Below are positions 34,227 to 45,060 of a stretch of 64,000 nt of DNA, in pieces. Source of the DNA: Undaria pinnatifida (lineage: Eukaryota > Sar > Phaeophyceae > Laminariales > Alariaceae); contig JABAKD010000027.1 of NCBI GenBank assembly GCA_012845835.1, positions 10,562,790-10,626,789 of the forward strand, written 5' to 3'. Within the stretch, counting starts at the first letter, position 1. Every line of letters starts with the position of its first letter. The translations under genes and the position numbers were made by a program. The notes under the pieces were generated by a model. The model was given only the letters and a program-made list of their open reading frames with translations, searched no databases and was not told the origin of the DNA.

Positions 34227-35500
34227 CTACTCCTCACTCGCTAGGGCGGCTGAGGCCGATTTTGCGCCTTCCCCTGCCGACCGCACGTACGTCATGAAAG
34301 CTTGGGACTTACATCTGCCTGCCCGTTGTATCTGCAGCTCGAGTGTTCCTCGGGCAGCCGACTGGGTTGCTCCCCCGATTCTTCCTGAATGCAGGGCGTA
34401 CTGAGCTGGGTCTCGGCCGCTGCTTCCTACCAAACGCCTCAACGCTGCTACCGCTTCCGTCCTTGTGAACACTCTCTAACCCCACGGCGTGAGCCTGGTG
34501 GTGGGGGGGCCTCCCCTGGGAGCTGGGGGTGTACGTTGAGAATCTCCAGCAGCGCTTCAAAAGCTCCCGCGGGGCCTCCTGCGTCCACTGACCCCTCCGC
34601 CACCTTAGTTCGAGTAATCGTGCAACCCTCCCTTTTCTGGTCGCTTTTGGACGCTAGGAAACGCACCTGCACCGCGTTCGCGCGGGCGCGGTTCTCGAAC
34701 GCGACTTGCTCATCTCTCTCTAAGAATGTTAAGCGGTTACGTGTCAAGCAGAACTCGGGGTGAACTTTACCGTCCGCGTACGCCCACAACTCCAACGCTC
34801 TACACAACAAGAAAAACGACAGAGCGAGACCCAGCCGCATGATACCGCCCCCGTCTGCCATGTTTGTCACCACTCGCTGCCCTTGCGACAGCATCGACCA
34901 CGTCAGGGGCAACCGGACCGTCGCCTTTTTCTGTGTCATCCCGTGCGCGCGGTCGGTCCCTTTCCCTACGGCTACGATTATACCGTGCGAAGTGGGCAGT
35001 TCTCAACCGGCGTACATCTTGTGGAAATACTTGATCGCGGCCAAATACTCCCTGACAGTCCACTGCTGGTTATTGTGCACGAAACAGCTCGACACCATAA
35101 ATTCCAACAGTTCCCCGAACACTTGATCCGGGTCCGCGTCGTCGTGCAGCCACGGCCTCTTACCCTGCGACCTCCTTTCCTTCACCCAGACGTTCCACTT
35201 TCCCGAATAGTTCTTCTGAGTGCTTTCCCCGACTGAACCCAGCGCCAGGGTTTCCACCAACCGCGCTACCTCCTCCTTGTTCCCCGATCCTGCTCGTGAA
35301 ACAGGAGGGGGAAACAGGCGGACGATATTTTTCGGAGGCGGGGGGGGGGTCCAGAAGCGAGGTACCACGAGGGCGAATCCCGCGGTGTCGTCCATTCGAT
35401 TCTCCATGAGGTTCCATAACCGTTCATCGTGGCGGGTGGCAATGCAATTTGTTCCGATGATAACAACATTGAAAATCTCTACCCCTTGCCATCCGATCAC
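34227..35500 (-). pseudogene. tyrosine recombinase of the DIRS-order element
   Basis: The N-terminal core-binding (SAM-like) region is at 35500-35003 (TQKNYSGKWNVWVKERR, EYLAAIKYFHKMY). After a TGA at 35003-35005 the same frame (34939-34448) contains LLCRALELWAY, which holds the first catalytic Arg. A frameshift near 34450-34475 leads to the C-terminal box (to 34227) with ALHSGRIGGAT (His-x-x-Arg) and GRCKSQAFMTYVR, which holds the nucleophilic Tyr. The usual Trp of GRWKS appears as Cys here. The R...HxxR...Y set is complete in sequence but split by one stop and one frameshift, so the enzyme is broken. Confidence 0.85.
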
Positions 35501-35509
35501 CCGTTCTGA

Positions 35510-37854
35510 TCAGTCGTCCGAATTTGTCAATTCCGTGACTTTACTACATAATACTTCGCGGGGCCACCGCGATATTCCGTCAGCGAGAGTATTGCGGACA
35601 CCGGGGATATGCCTCTCGATGTGGCTCCACCGGCCCTTAATTTCGAGGCGGCCCAGCATTCTCATGAGTAGGCACGCTCGCTTATCCCTGGCCCCGCCGC
35701 ACCGACTAACCCAAGACACGGCCGCCGCGTTGTCGCCTCGCATCAAAACCGGGTCCCCGTCAACTACGGGCGAATCCCCTACTAACTCGAGCATCACCCA
35801 GGCCGTCTCGACCATCCCGAGCAGTTCGAGGAGATTGATCGTGATAGTGCAGGATTCGCGGCGCGCGACCCTGTCCTTTAGCTCGTTTGTCAATTCTGTT
35901 GGTAAGTCGTATCGCCAGTACACCTTTCTCTCGACGCAATACCCGCCGACCGCTTCAAAACTGGCGTCTGATAAGTAGTGCCGTTTTGCCGGGCGCTTCA
36001 TCACCGAGTAACACGGCGCGCTGAGAGCCTCTCCTGCTTGCAGGAGCTCGTTGTCGATTGCGCTCTTCCAAAAGAGGAGGTCGGCGTGATACTCGCGACC
36101 AAGGCGCACGGTACGGTTCTGTTGTTTTTGATTCTGCGCGTCGTGGAGGCCAGATAGGCGTAAGAGCCTCCACACGAAATATCTGCCCGCTCTGACTACG
36201 TACGTGAGGTTCCACAGCTTGCCCGTGACGCTGAGCACCTCCTTTACTTTAGCGTACCGTCTGCTCGCGGGCCACTGGTCGTATAACAGCCTCTTAATCG
36301 CTCCGGTTTTTTCGCGCGGGTACGAGATTCTGAGGGTGTGTGAGTTGACAGTGAAACCTAATGCGTCGATCGTGGTGTCCCAATCTGTGCTCTTCTTCGG
36401 GGCGAGGATCGGGGTCTCTCCCTCCGCCCCAGGTCCGAACAATCGCACGTGGTCGGACGCGAGGGAGGCCGATGCGACAAGGGCGGTCCTGTCGCTGTCC
36501 GACTGCTGTACCCTAACTTACAGGTAGTCGTCTACGTACACTGTGGTGAAAAAGGGGTCTAACCTGCCCCCACCCCTGGGTGCGCTCTGAGTTTGGCGTC
36601 TGCGGGGACCGGGGTTGGCTTTCCTACTCCCCAACGGTCTATGATTTTGACATGCGCCATCATCGCCTGTCCTTCTCCAAGTAACTGGACTGACTCTAAC
36701 GAGGCGTGGCAGTGCGAGTGTTCGGCCGCAGCGGCCATGACCCCCCAGTAACCCGGTGACCCTGACCACCCGAACGTCAGCCGAAAATCCACCACCACTA
36801 GACCCCCGATCGTGTTGCAGAAATTATGGGCTTGGTCAGGGTCGACTCTAACGTTTCGAAACGCGTCTGACACGTCTACCTTGCTCATCAATATGTGTTT
36901 CTCGGGGAACTATTGTCGCAAACTAACAACTTTTGTGAGGAACTTTGGGAGAGCGGTCGCGCACAGACACGGGGGAACGCTGTCTGGGTCGGTGTCCCTG
37001 TTCAGACCTCCATTCCTCGTACGATTCCACACCTCGAACGGGAGGTCGTTGATAATTCTAACCTTGTGGGAGACGACGGGCGCTAGGGGCGACACCCTCA
37101 AGTTTGGGATTTCACTGGCGAACGACTTTCGTATCACGAGGCTTTTTTCGCGTCGGACGTCTTCGCCGAGCTTTTCCCATATTGCAGGTAAATGCGCAAG
37201 GGCGCTGCGGTGATTGCCGTATTGCAAAGCGTGTGTTAGCTCTACTCTGGTGGCTGCTGCAGGCACCGGCACCCCCCCGGTGACTATCGTGATAAGTTTG
37301 TCGACATCCTCGAGACCTTTCTGGTCGCCGAAATACCTCTGAATCCGGGCGGGGTCTACTGGAGAGGCAACCAAAGCGCCTCCCACCGAGCGGGCGACGT
37401 CTCCCACAATACTACGGTGTTGTCGCGTCGCTGTCTGTCTCATCATGGTCGTGCAGATATCAGCTAGCCGGTACAGGATATCCTCTCGGGTCCTGGCGTC
37501 AAGGTTTTCCTTACTCAGGTTAGCGCTTTCTGCGTGCCACTGCTGTACTGCTATACGTGCGTTCGGAGGTCGACTGCGCCATGCCCCATCAGGAAGCCGC
37601 GCGCGTGCTGACCCGTAACCCCTCTGCGTTTCGGCGCGAACGGACTGCTGCGACGGCCACGTATGCGGTCCTGCGAAGTGCATGTGATCGGAAAGAGTGC
37701 CGTAGGGATAACTATTGCCCCCGCTTACCGATGGGTGGGATGACGCGTCAACTAGTCTACGGCTTGCTGTTGCGCTTTCTGATGAGTCGAGAAAAAACAG
37801 GGTAGACGGCCCTTCTGGATTGAGCCTTCTGTGTGGACGCGACTGACAACGCAC
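35510..37854 (-). pseudogene. reverse transcriptase / RNase H of the DIRS-order element
   Basis: In minus-strand order, an N-terminal region ends with SHKVRIINDLPF and DTDPDSVPPCLCATALPKFL. After a TAG at 36910-36912 the palm begins (KVDVSDAFRNVRVD, FRLTFGWSGSPGYW). A frameshift near 36560-36580 leads to the catalytic YVDDYL, followed at once by a TAA (36518-36520). Beyond it the frame stays open to 35510 with an RNase H-like domain: SDASFEAVGGYC, the RGDNAAAVSWV motif and HIPGVRNTLADGISRWP. Motif spacing matches DIRS-type RT-RH rather than Ty1 or Ty3. At least two stops and one frameshift inactivate it. Confidence 0.87.
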
Positions 37855-38034
37855 GCGGGAATTGGGGTATTTAACTGTCTGGCCCTCTGCTCCTGCTTCT
37901 GTACGAGCCTTCTGCGGCGTCGGTTCTGCCGACGCGGGCGGAAGCGGGTTCCTGGCCCTTGACTCCTGTGGGTGCGATATGGTGTGAGCGTTTGGCGTAT
38001 ACGCGGAACTGACCGCGGAGTATACAACCGAAAG

Positions 38035-38324
38035 GGGTACGCTGAACCTCTACTCACACCCGCCTGCTGTCCTGAACCTTCTGCCACCGCGGCACTCCCA
38101 GGGTTGGCAAGAAGTGGGGTATCTGGCCCTCTGTTCAGCTGGACGGTCGAGCTGTCGCTAGACGTGTAGTTCGCGCTCGTCCGTAGGTCCCTTTTGTTTC
38201 TCGACAACTCTGTTCTGCTGCACGGAGCCCGCGCGGGTTTGGCAGCGTGGGCGGGACGTGCCTGACTGTGCCTGACTGCCAGCGTGTCTGTATTTTTGTC
38301 TGCATGTCTGCCGGTCTGTCTGGC

Positions 38325-38369
<45 letters not shown>

Positions 38370-38722
38370 GCCTGTCTGTCTTCCTGTCTGCCTGCCTGTC
38401 TGTCTGCCTGTCTGTCTGTCTGCCTGCCTGTCTGCCTGCCCGCCTGTCTGTCTGTCTGCCTGTCTGTTTGGCTGCCTGTCTGTCCGCCTGTATGTCTGTC
38501 TGTCTTCAGTCTGCCTGTCTATCTGTTTATCTGTCTGTGCGCCTGGAGGTGTGCAGCCAACAAGGGGTACGCTGAACCTCTTCTCAACCCCGCCTGCTGT
38601 CTTGAAACCTTCTGTAACCGCGGCACTGTCCGGTTGGCAAGAAGTGGGGTGTCTGACCACCTGTTCAGTTGGACAGTCGAGCTGTCGCTAGACGTGCGGT
38701 TCGAGCTCTTCCATGGTCCCCG
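38035..38722. repeat. direct duplication flanking the TCTG tract
   Basis: A ~155-base segment starting GGGGTACGCTGAACCTC and containing GGTTGGCAAGAAGTGGGGT occurs at 38035-38190 and again at 38564-38722. The copies are about 85-90 percent similar by eye and flank the microsatellite, so the TCTG tract probably expanded between or during this duplication. Confidence 0.8.
38299..38545. repeat. TCTG/CCTG microsatellite
   Basis: About 245 bases of TCTG repeats with CCTG interruptions lie inside the retroelement between the gag-like and RT regions. On the minus strand it reads DRQT/GRQT, which accounts for an apparent long frame across it. Smaller related runs continue to about 38900. Confidence 0.95.
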
Positions 38723-39437
38723 GTTTTTGATAACGCTGCGCTGCTCTACGCCTCCCGCGCGGGTTTACCAGCGTGGACGGTACATGCCGAACTATGTCTG
38801 TCTGTCTGCATGTCTACCCGCCTGTCTGACTGCCTGTCTGTCTGTCTGACTGTCTGTCTGTCTGAGGATCTGCTGGTGAGCTTGTCTGTCTAGCTGTCTG
38901 GCTGACTGTGTGTAAGTGCGTCTGCACCGATCTGCCGGCTTGGCTGTGTGGGTCTGATGGTCAGTTTCCTGTCCGTGCCTCTGCTGGTCTACCCGTAGAT
39001 CGGCGTGTCTGAGGGAAACTATTCTGCTGCACTGCCTGACTCACCGTGGAACAGAACCGGCGAAACCGATCCGGGAGTGGGTGCCCTGTGAAGCCCGACG
39101 AGACCTCTTGGCGTCAGCAAACACCGCGCTTGCCACGCCTGCTCCTGCCCCCCCCGTGGTCGGCCCTGCCTGGCGACAGAGCCCGTATTGTCAGTTGGTG
39201 GAAGCGCCGCTGCTCCGACCTGGGCCGGGGCCGGGGGGGGGGGGCGGCCCGGCCGTCGGCCCCCTGGTTTCTGCTGTAGCGGGCAACGGGAGGGGGCCAG
39301 CTACCCCCGCCCGAGGGAGCGCCGCCGCCCCCGGTGGTGGCCGCCTGCTGAGGGCGCTGGAAGGGCTGCGTGGGCGGGGGGGGTGGGGGCGTGGGCCGCT
39401 GCTGCGCCGAGGCCGCCAGGCGGGATGGTGGGGCGAC

Positions 39438-40766
39438 CTAGTCGTGATCGTATCTGCAGGCAGTACGGGGGCAAGCATCGCTGCGCCACGTGTACTCACA
39501 GACGCCCGGCAGTGTCTCCCATTCCAGCATGCGGGCCTTGAAGGCCCGTGCACCCTCCCCGAGGTCCGACCTCCCGTGCCCGACGGTCGCCTTCGATCCC
39601 CCCACCCTAGCGGCTGGCTTGAGCTTTCCGGCTCCGGCGCCTGCTGCTTTCGCCGGGGATGTTTTCCACTGAGGAGGGCGCTCCGCGAAGCTGTCCGAGG
39701 AACCCTCCACCAGCAACGCTTTTAGCTTCGTGAACTCCGGGACCGCCGGGGGTGGCCCGGAGCCGTGGGGTGGAGGCGCGTTGGGGTGTTCCCTCCACAG
39801 GGTACCCGCTTGTCCAGCGAGCTCGTGCATGTGGTCGTCGAGCCCCACGTTTGTGGCGGTCAGGAGCGTCGCGCGAACTTGCGCCGGGTACGGGACAAGG
39901 GCCAAGAAGTGGTATAGCAGGTAGCTCTGCAACCTCTCCAATACTGCGTTCAGCTCCTTCTTCTGGTTTTCAACGCGGGAATTGCAGATGTCGGGGGCGC
40001 TCGCCATGCCGTACTCGAGGACGACCACGAAAGCGACGAAGAAGGTTCAAAGGTGTACTTCAGCCGGCATCGTGGCGGGGATTTCCCCCGCAGGGTCTGG
40101 GAGGAAGAAATCTTCCACGGCGAGCTCGGCCAGGCTGTGGAGTTGCCTCGTAGTGGCCGTAGTGACGCCGGCGACATCCTTCAGAATGAAGCGTTGGATG
40201 TCCGGTGTCGGCTCCTCGACGACGCTGAAGCTTCCACGCGCGAGGAAGTATTTGGTCCCTGCCATCGACCGCCACACATCGGCCGCCAACCGAGCGTTGG
40301 CCTTGATGGCCGCCGTGGTGGCAGCAGCTTGGGGCTGAGGAAACACCAGGGGAGGCTGGGCGCCGAGGCCACCTGGGCCCCATGGCAGCGGCTGGGGCAC
40401 GGCGAAGGCGGGGCCCGCAGGGTGGGCCCCCATCGCCACGTGTGGCAGGCCCAGCGGCTGGTGCTGCCCCTGGGCTTGCTCGAGCGCGGTCACGCGGGCC
40501 GCGATCGCCTGGGAGCTGGCCGCTACCGCCCGCGTGGCCGCGACGACCTGCTGTAACAGGGCGGCCATGTCCATCGGGGCCGCCGCAGGTTGCGCCGCAA
40601 CTGGTGGGTCCACGGGGCCCTCGCCTGGGTTCGCGTGGGCAGCAGGGTCCGCGAGGCCGCCAGCGCCGCCGGTCGGTGGGCCCGGGACAGGAACGACGCC
40701 GCCCTCGGCGGCAGCGCCGCTCGCGTCGGCCCCAGCGTCTTGGTTGACGGTGGCCATCTCGAGCAC
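39438..40766 (-). pseudogene. gag-like protein of the tyrosine-recombinase element
   Basis: The first 239 codons (40766 to 40047) encode a Pro/Ala/Gly-rich N-terminus, a short helical VVAATRAVAASSQAIAARV segment and a mixed-charge region. A TGA at 40047-40049 interrupts the frame. The same frame stays open to 39438 and ends with a Cys-x8-Cys-x4-Cys-x3-His cluster (CEYTWRSDACPRTACRYDH), a CCCH-type zinc finger. Retroviral-type Gag proteins normally have CCHC knuckles. As the first frame after A1 it is placed like gag; nucleic-acid binding is inferred from the finger. Whether the single stop is decay or is read through cannot be decided here. Confidence 0.7.
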
Positions 40767-40813
40767 GAAAGTTTTGAATCCCGCGAGGGAAAGGGCTCGA
40801 AGAAAAGTCGAAA

Positions 40814-41102
40814 GTCGATCAGATTCTAGCTGTCACGTACTGCTGGGCAGGCGCTTGAACGTGTACTCCGTCCCATGCGGAGCAGCCACGGAAAGCCAGA
40901 TACCTTTCGCTGTGTACTCCTGCTCCTCACGCTCGAGTGTATGCCATCGGTCTCGTCTACCCCTGAGCGAGTCTGAAAGCAAGCCACGACTGCGTCGGCA
41001 TAAATAAGCTTTTACTCTATATTTTTACCGTTACCATACGGCCGATATTCGAATCCCAATCAGGCGTCCACAAACTCCGCATTCCTGCGTAAAGCTACAT
41101 TT
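40814..41102 (-). repeat. split direct repeat A1 (5' end of the element)
   Basis: 289 bases from GTCGATCAGATTCTAGCTGT to GCGTAAAGCTACATTT, matching 33660-33948 in the same orientation with few substitutions. Confidence 0.9.
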
Positions 41103-41453
41103 GTGTGTGTGTTGTGTGTGTTGTGTGCGTCCCAAATGCCCCGCACGGGCAGGATCGAACAGCAGAGGCACAAACGTTCCAGCGCAACACCGAGGAGCGC
41201 GGTGTATCCGACAAGGGATATAAATAGAGGGTGTGCGGTGTGTGTTGCGAGGGTGTTTGCGTGCCAGGGTGTAGTTCGTAGCGCCGTTTGATTTCAAGCG
41301 CGGCCGTTTGAATTTTATGGTTTTGTAAGGACGAGGCGGTATTTTTGGGAGGGATTTTTTTGCCGCAGCCCAGGGCACAACGAAGTGAACTATTTTTGTT
41401 ATGTGTGTTGTGTGTTGTGTGCGTCCCAAATGCCCCGCACGGGCAGGATCGAA
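41103..41453. repeat. host tandem repeat, right of the retroelement
   Basis: CCCAAATGCCCCGCACGGGC occurs at 41131 and again at 41425, a period of 294 bases. The unit includes the TATAAATAGAGGGTGTGCGG block and the GTGAACTATTTTTGTTATG block seen left of the element. Confidence 0.82.
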
Positions 41454-41700
41454 CACCAGCGCTGGGTTGGCAGGGCAGCCGAACGGTGCTTGGATGCTAC
41501 TAGCAGCGTAGTGTGTGTTGGTGTTGGTGTGTGCCCCAAAATGCACCACCAGCGCTGGGTTAGCAGGGCAGCCGAACGGTGCTTGGATGCTACTAGCGGT
41601 GTAGTGTGTGTTGGTGTTGGTATGCGTGTCCCAAAATGCTCCACCAGCGCTGGTTTGGCAGGGCAGCCGAAGGGTGCTTGGATGCTACTAGCAGTGTCAG
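41454..41700. repeat. 93-95-bp tandem repeat, about 2.6 units
   Basis: CACCAGCGCTGG starts units at 41454, 41547 and 41642. Each continues with CAGCCGAACGGTGCTTGGAT-type sequence and a GTGTTGGTGTTGG spacer. A single related block is at about 32849-32895. A C-rich run ends the array near 41715-41740. Confidence 0.88.
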
Positions 41701-41740
41701 GGGGGGGGCGACGCGCCCCCCCCCGACCCCCCCCCCCCCG

Positions 41741-43086
41741 GGACGCCCTTCAGTGTGCGTTGGCAGGGGCCCCACAGTGTGTGTTGGAAGGACCCGCACC
41801 AGTGTGCGTTGGAAAAAGTATATGGAAAAAGTATGAAATAGATTTTTAAAATATGTATACGGAAAAAGTATGTAATGGATTTTAAATAATTACTATGATA
41901 GTGTATTGCATATCGTTCGGCTCTTAGGCGTGGTGGCTGTGTACTGGTCATGTACGGGAGTGTTGGGTTTTGACAGCTTGCGGTGGGACGGTATGCTAGG
42001 TTTTTGCTCTTACACTACCCTCTCTGGGGTCGGATTATGTCTTGGTATATCCTTTTGGGTTCGTATTTTACGACATGCCACTAATCATCATTGATTGCAA
42101 TATCCCTTTTCCGTTATTTCAACGATGCCAATAATCAAATAATAATGCTGCATTTTATCCTTTGCGTAATTCACTGCGTTTTTATACGCTACTGGCGGCC
42201 AGAATCAAGGTCTTGGGCTCGCTTCATTGAGCGGGCTGCATCAGCCGCCATAAACCTTGAATTTCATGTTCGGCCTAACTTCGGCCTACTTGCTCTTCAC
42301 ATGTTCGCTCTCTCGTCTTTTTTCACAGTTTGATATCAGTGTTCTCAAAATTAGAATCCTAGAATTGCTGCGTTCAATGTCGGTCCGCCGTAAATACATG
42401 TCGTATGCCAACATTTTTTCGTTCATTTATCGTTTATCAGTTCGGATTTTTCTTCTTTCGTTAAACTATGGCATTTGTTTAGTAATTAATTCGCATTTTA
42501 CGTATGGTTGAGAAGTTTTTTTTGCGCGTACCACGTGCATCCGATCTTGAGTGTACACCAGGTATTAGACTATATATATGGCGTTCCCTCTGTAGAGCCC
42601 GTTGCGTCCAGTCCTCCGACTTCTGCCCCTTTTCCTCTCGCATGGAGGGCGGTATTGATCATGGCTAGCGCTGCCAGGGTGGTTGGTTCATATGTTCGCC
42701 AACCACCCCTTGCTGGCGAGCTAACGTGTTCACTTGCTAGTTGGTATATGTCTGTTCTTTGCATTAAGCTGACATCTCCACCCATCTAAATCTAGCACCA
42801 CCAATGCCTGTGCCGATGCCTCTTAGGGAAACGAGCTCTTCTGTGCTCACAGCTTACGAGACAGAGTTACTACACACCGCAATTTCAGCAGGCAGGGTGA
42901 TTCGGCTATGCAATTGTCTGACGACGCAAACATAACACAACAGCCACGATATTCTTCCGCTCCCCAGAGTGGCTGGAGCCTGTCCTGTTACCGCGGACTT
43001 GATTATGCGAGTGCGCGCGAGAACAACAACAACGTCGCATTTTGTTCAATTTTGCGTCCCGGCGTCAGCCGCCGGCCGCCAGCCTG
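41741..43086. other. AT-richer gene-poor stretch
   Basis: The base composition is noticeably more AT-rich than the UGP/PGM region (for example 41820-42500). Short GGAAAAAGTATG repeats occur at 41811-41870. I can support no exon. Confidence 0.35.
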
Positions 43087-43360
43087 GACCAAAACCACGG
43101 TAGGGTATCATTGGATACCCCCCTTTCCCAGTACTTACAACGAAGTTTGAGCTACTCGCAAGAGGGACTCAGTACCTCACTGACACAAAAAGCTTCATGT
43201 AGGATTTCGTTTTGGCGCAACGTAGCTTACCTTTCCATTGCGGTTATATATCGCATGAATATAGCAGCGCGAACGCTTGAGACAGCAAAGAGTGACCCGA
43301 GCCACCGCGAAAGCAGGCCCAAAAGAAAACAACATAGCCCCCGTACCGTAGCTTCGATTC
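43087..43360. mobile_element. MITE, diverged copy 2
   Basis: The left end GACCAAAACCACGGTAGGG and right end CCCCGTACCGTAGCTTCGATTC are imperfect inverted repeats related to the 26792-27060 ends. The interior shares GAGNNAGTCGCANGAG-type and GACTCNGTACCTCACNGA strings and the GGCCCAAAA block before the right end. I see no clear target duplication. Confidence 0.68.
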
Positions 43361-44032
43361 CACAGGGCTGTTACGTACCAGGTAAGTACCAGTTTGGAAA
43401 GTACTGGGTTCAGGGGGTTATTTTGAGGCTAACATCGTGACCAAACAACACCTACCTTCGTTTCGACCGACCCTTCCATTTTCCTACGGAGGTAGTGTAC
43501 GTTCGCGCTACTTGACGAGCCCCTCAAAACTATGCTTTGATCATTGGTTTGTCGATGCTGCGATGATGAGATTGCAGCATTCAGCGCTATGGCCCGCAAC
43601 AATAAATGGTTAGTGTCGCCCGCACACTTTTTTTTTGAGCGGAAAAGTGTTGATGCCGCCCCCCCCCCCCCCTTCCCCAATCTCCTTCTACGATGTCCCA
43701 TTCGCCACCGCCGACGATACTGAGACCACAGCAATTCGTGTGGTCCACAACAACATTGAAAAGTCGAATGGAAAACACGTAAGATATTCTACAGCATAAC
43801 AGCTGTATTTTTGTTTAACTTTTCATTACGGGATCAGCTGTCAGCCCTGTTACGTACCAGGTATGTACGTAGGTACCAGGTTTTAATTTTAAGGGCTAAA
43901 ATATCCGGACAACACAACAACTTTGCTCCGACTAGGACGCTTCCTTTGTCTGATTGTATTGGAATCGAGTTGACTTAGCGTTGCACGTCAACGCAAAAAC
44001 CTTGCTTATTATAATATTGATATTGTGATACC
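43361..44032. other. gene-poor stretch
   Basis: No gene is supported. A C12-type run lies at about 43659-43672. Two TACCAGGTA-type strings occur at 43375-43385 and two more at 43855-43880. Confidence 0.35.
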
Positions 44033-45060
44033 GCCGAGGTGTTCTTTGCTTCTTACGTCACTCTTACCATGAACAATCGGACGGGCCTTGCATAAACCGG
44101 TCGCCCCGGTGGCGTATCAGGTTATCCTCGAGCCTGGTATGGGTCAGTTTTGTGACTTCGAATCTCCCCGAGTGCATACTCGTATGAATTCGTGGGGACT
44201 TTTTCTTGTGCACAAATTGACTTGCGGAAAGCGCGACAGCGTGAGTTAGCAACACTCGATGAACAATCGACGAGCAGCGGGATTGCTGAGAACCCTATGC
44301 GCGATTAAAAATGAAAGCAAGAACCGGGGGGGAGAAGGAACGACACCGGTGACCACGGCTTGTCCAGAAGCTGGTAGGTACAAGTGTGCAAAAAAAAAAG
44401 GAAGAGAAATGACATGAATATTAAAAACGACCGTAATTGTTCTACCGCCCGTGCCTCCTTGTTGGGTATTCACCTTGGGCGCTGTAAATGACAACATCCA
44501 GTGCCGAACGCGAGTCGACGCGCTCTGTCAAAGACGCCGGCAATATCCATCCTTCAAAGTATATACTCCGTATGTAATTCCCGCCGAGGTGTTATTTGCT
44601 CCTTACGTCACCCTCACTACGAACACTCGGACGGGACATGCATATGACATGAATATTAAAACCAACGGCAATTGTTCTACGGCCCGTGCCTCCTCGATGG
44701 GCCTTCACCTTGGACGCTGTAAATGACAACAAGTGCCGAACGCGAGTCGACACGCACTGTCCAAGACGCCGGCAATAGACCAGCCGTCGAAGTATATATG
44801 TATCATTCCCGCCGAGGTGTTCTTCGATTCTTGCGTCACCCTCACCATGAACACTCGGACGGGCCTTGCATGTGACATGAATATTAAAACCAACGGCAAT
44901 TGTTCTACCGCCCGTGCCTCCTTGTTGGGCGTTCGCTTTGGACGCTATATATAACATTACCCAGTGCCGACCGCGCGCCGACGCGTACTGTCTAAGACGT
45001 CGGCAATAGACCAGTCGTCGAGGTATATATACCATTCAGTGAGCCAAGAAGTCTTCGGGG
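44033..45060. repeat. 228-235-bp tandem repeat
   Basis: GACATGAATATTAAAA starts at 44411, 44646 and 44874 (periods 235 and 228). Each unit also contains GCCGAGGTGTT, GAACACTCGGACGGG and GACGCCGGCAATA-like blocks. A partial unit begins near 44033 and the array fades near 45060. The units have accumulated different small changes. No coding function is apparent. Confidence 0.85.

Larger units (their letters stand above)
33329..41102 (-). mobile_element. decayed Ngaro/PAT-like tyrosine-recombinase retrotransposon
   Basis: Reading on the minus strand, the order is A1 (40814-41102), gag-like frames, RT and RNase H, tyrosine recombinase, B1 (33948-34200), A2 (33660-33948) and B2 (33329-33583). The A copies are both 289 bases and ~95 percent identical by eye. 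The A1...B1-A2-B2 split direct repeats plus a tyrosine recombinase identify the DIRS order and favour the Ngaro or PAT type over DIRS1-type inverted repeats. No integrase of the DDE type is present. In-frame stops and frameshifts in every gene make this copy inactive. It is inserted in a tandem repeat whose intact copy near 41396-41430 shows the empty site. Confidence 0.88.

Noticed and set aside
37752-38660. 302-codon minus-strand open frame with DRQT repeats
   Set aside because: The long open stretch is produced by the TCTG microsatellite.
33329-41102. LTR retrotransposon (Ty3 or Ty1 type)
   Set aside because: There is no DDE integrase or protease. The repeats are split direct repeats, and a tyrosine recombinase is present.
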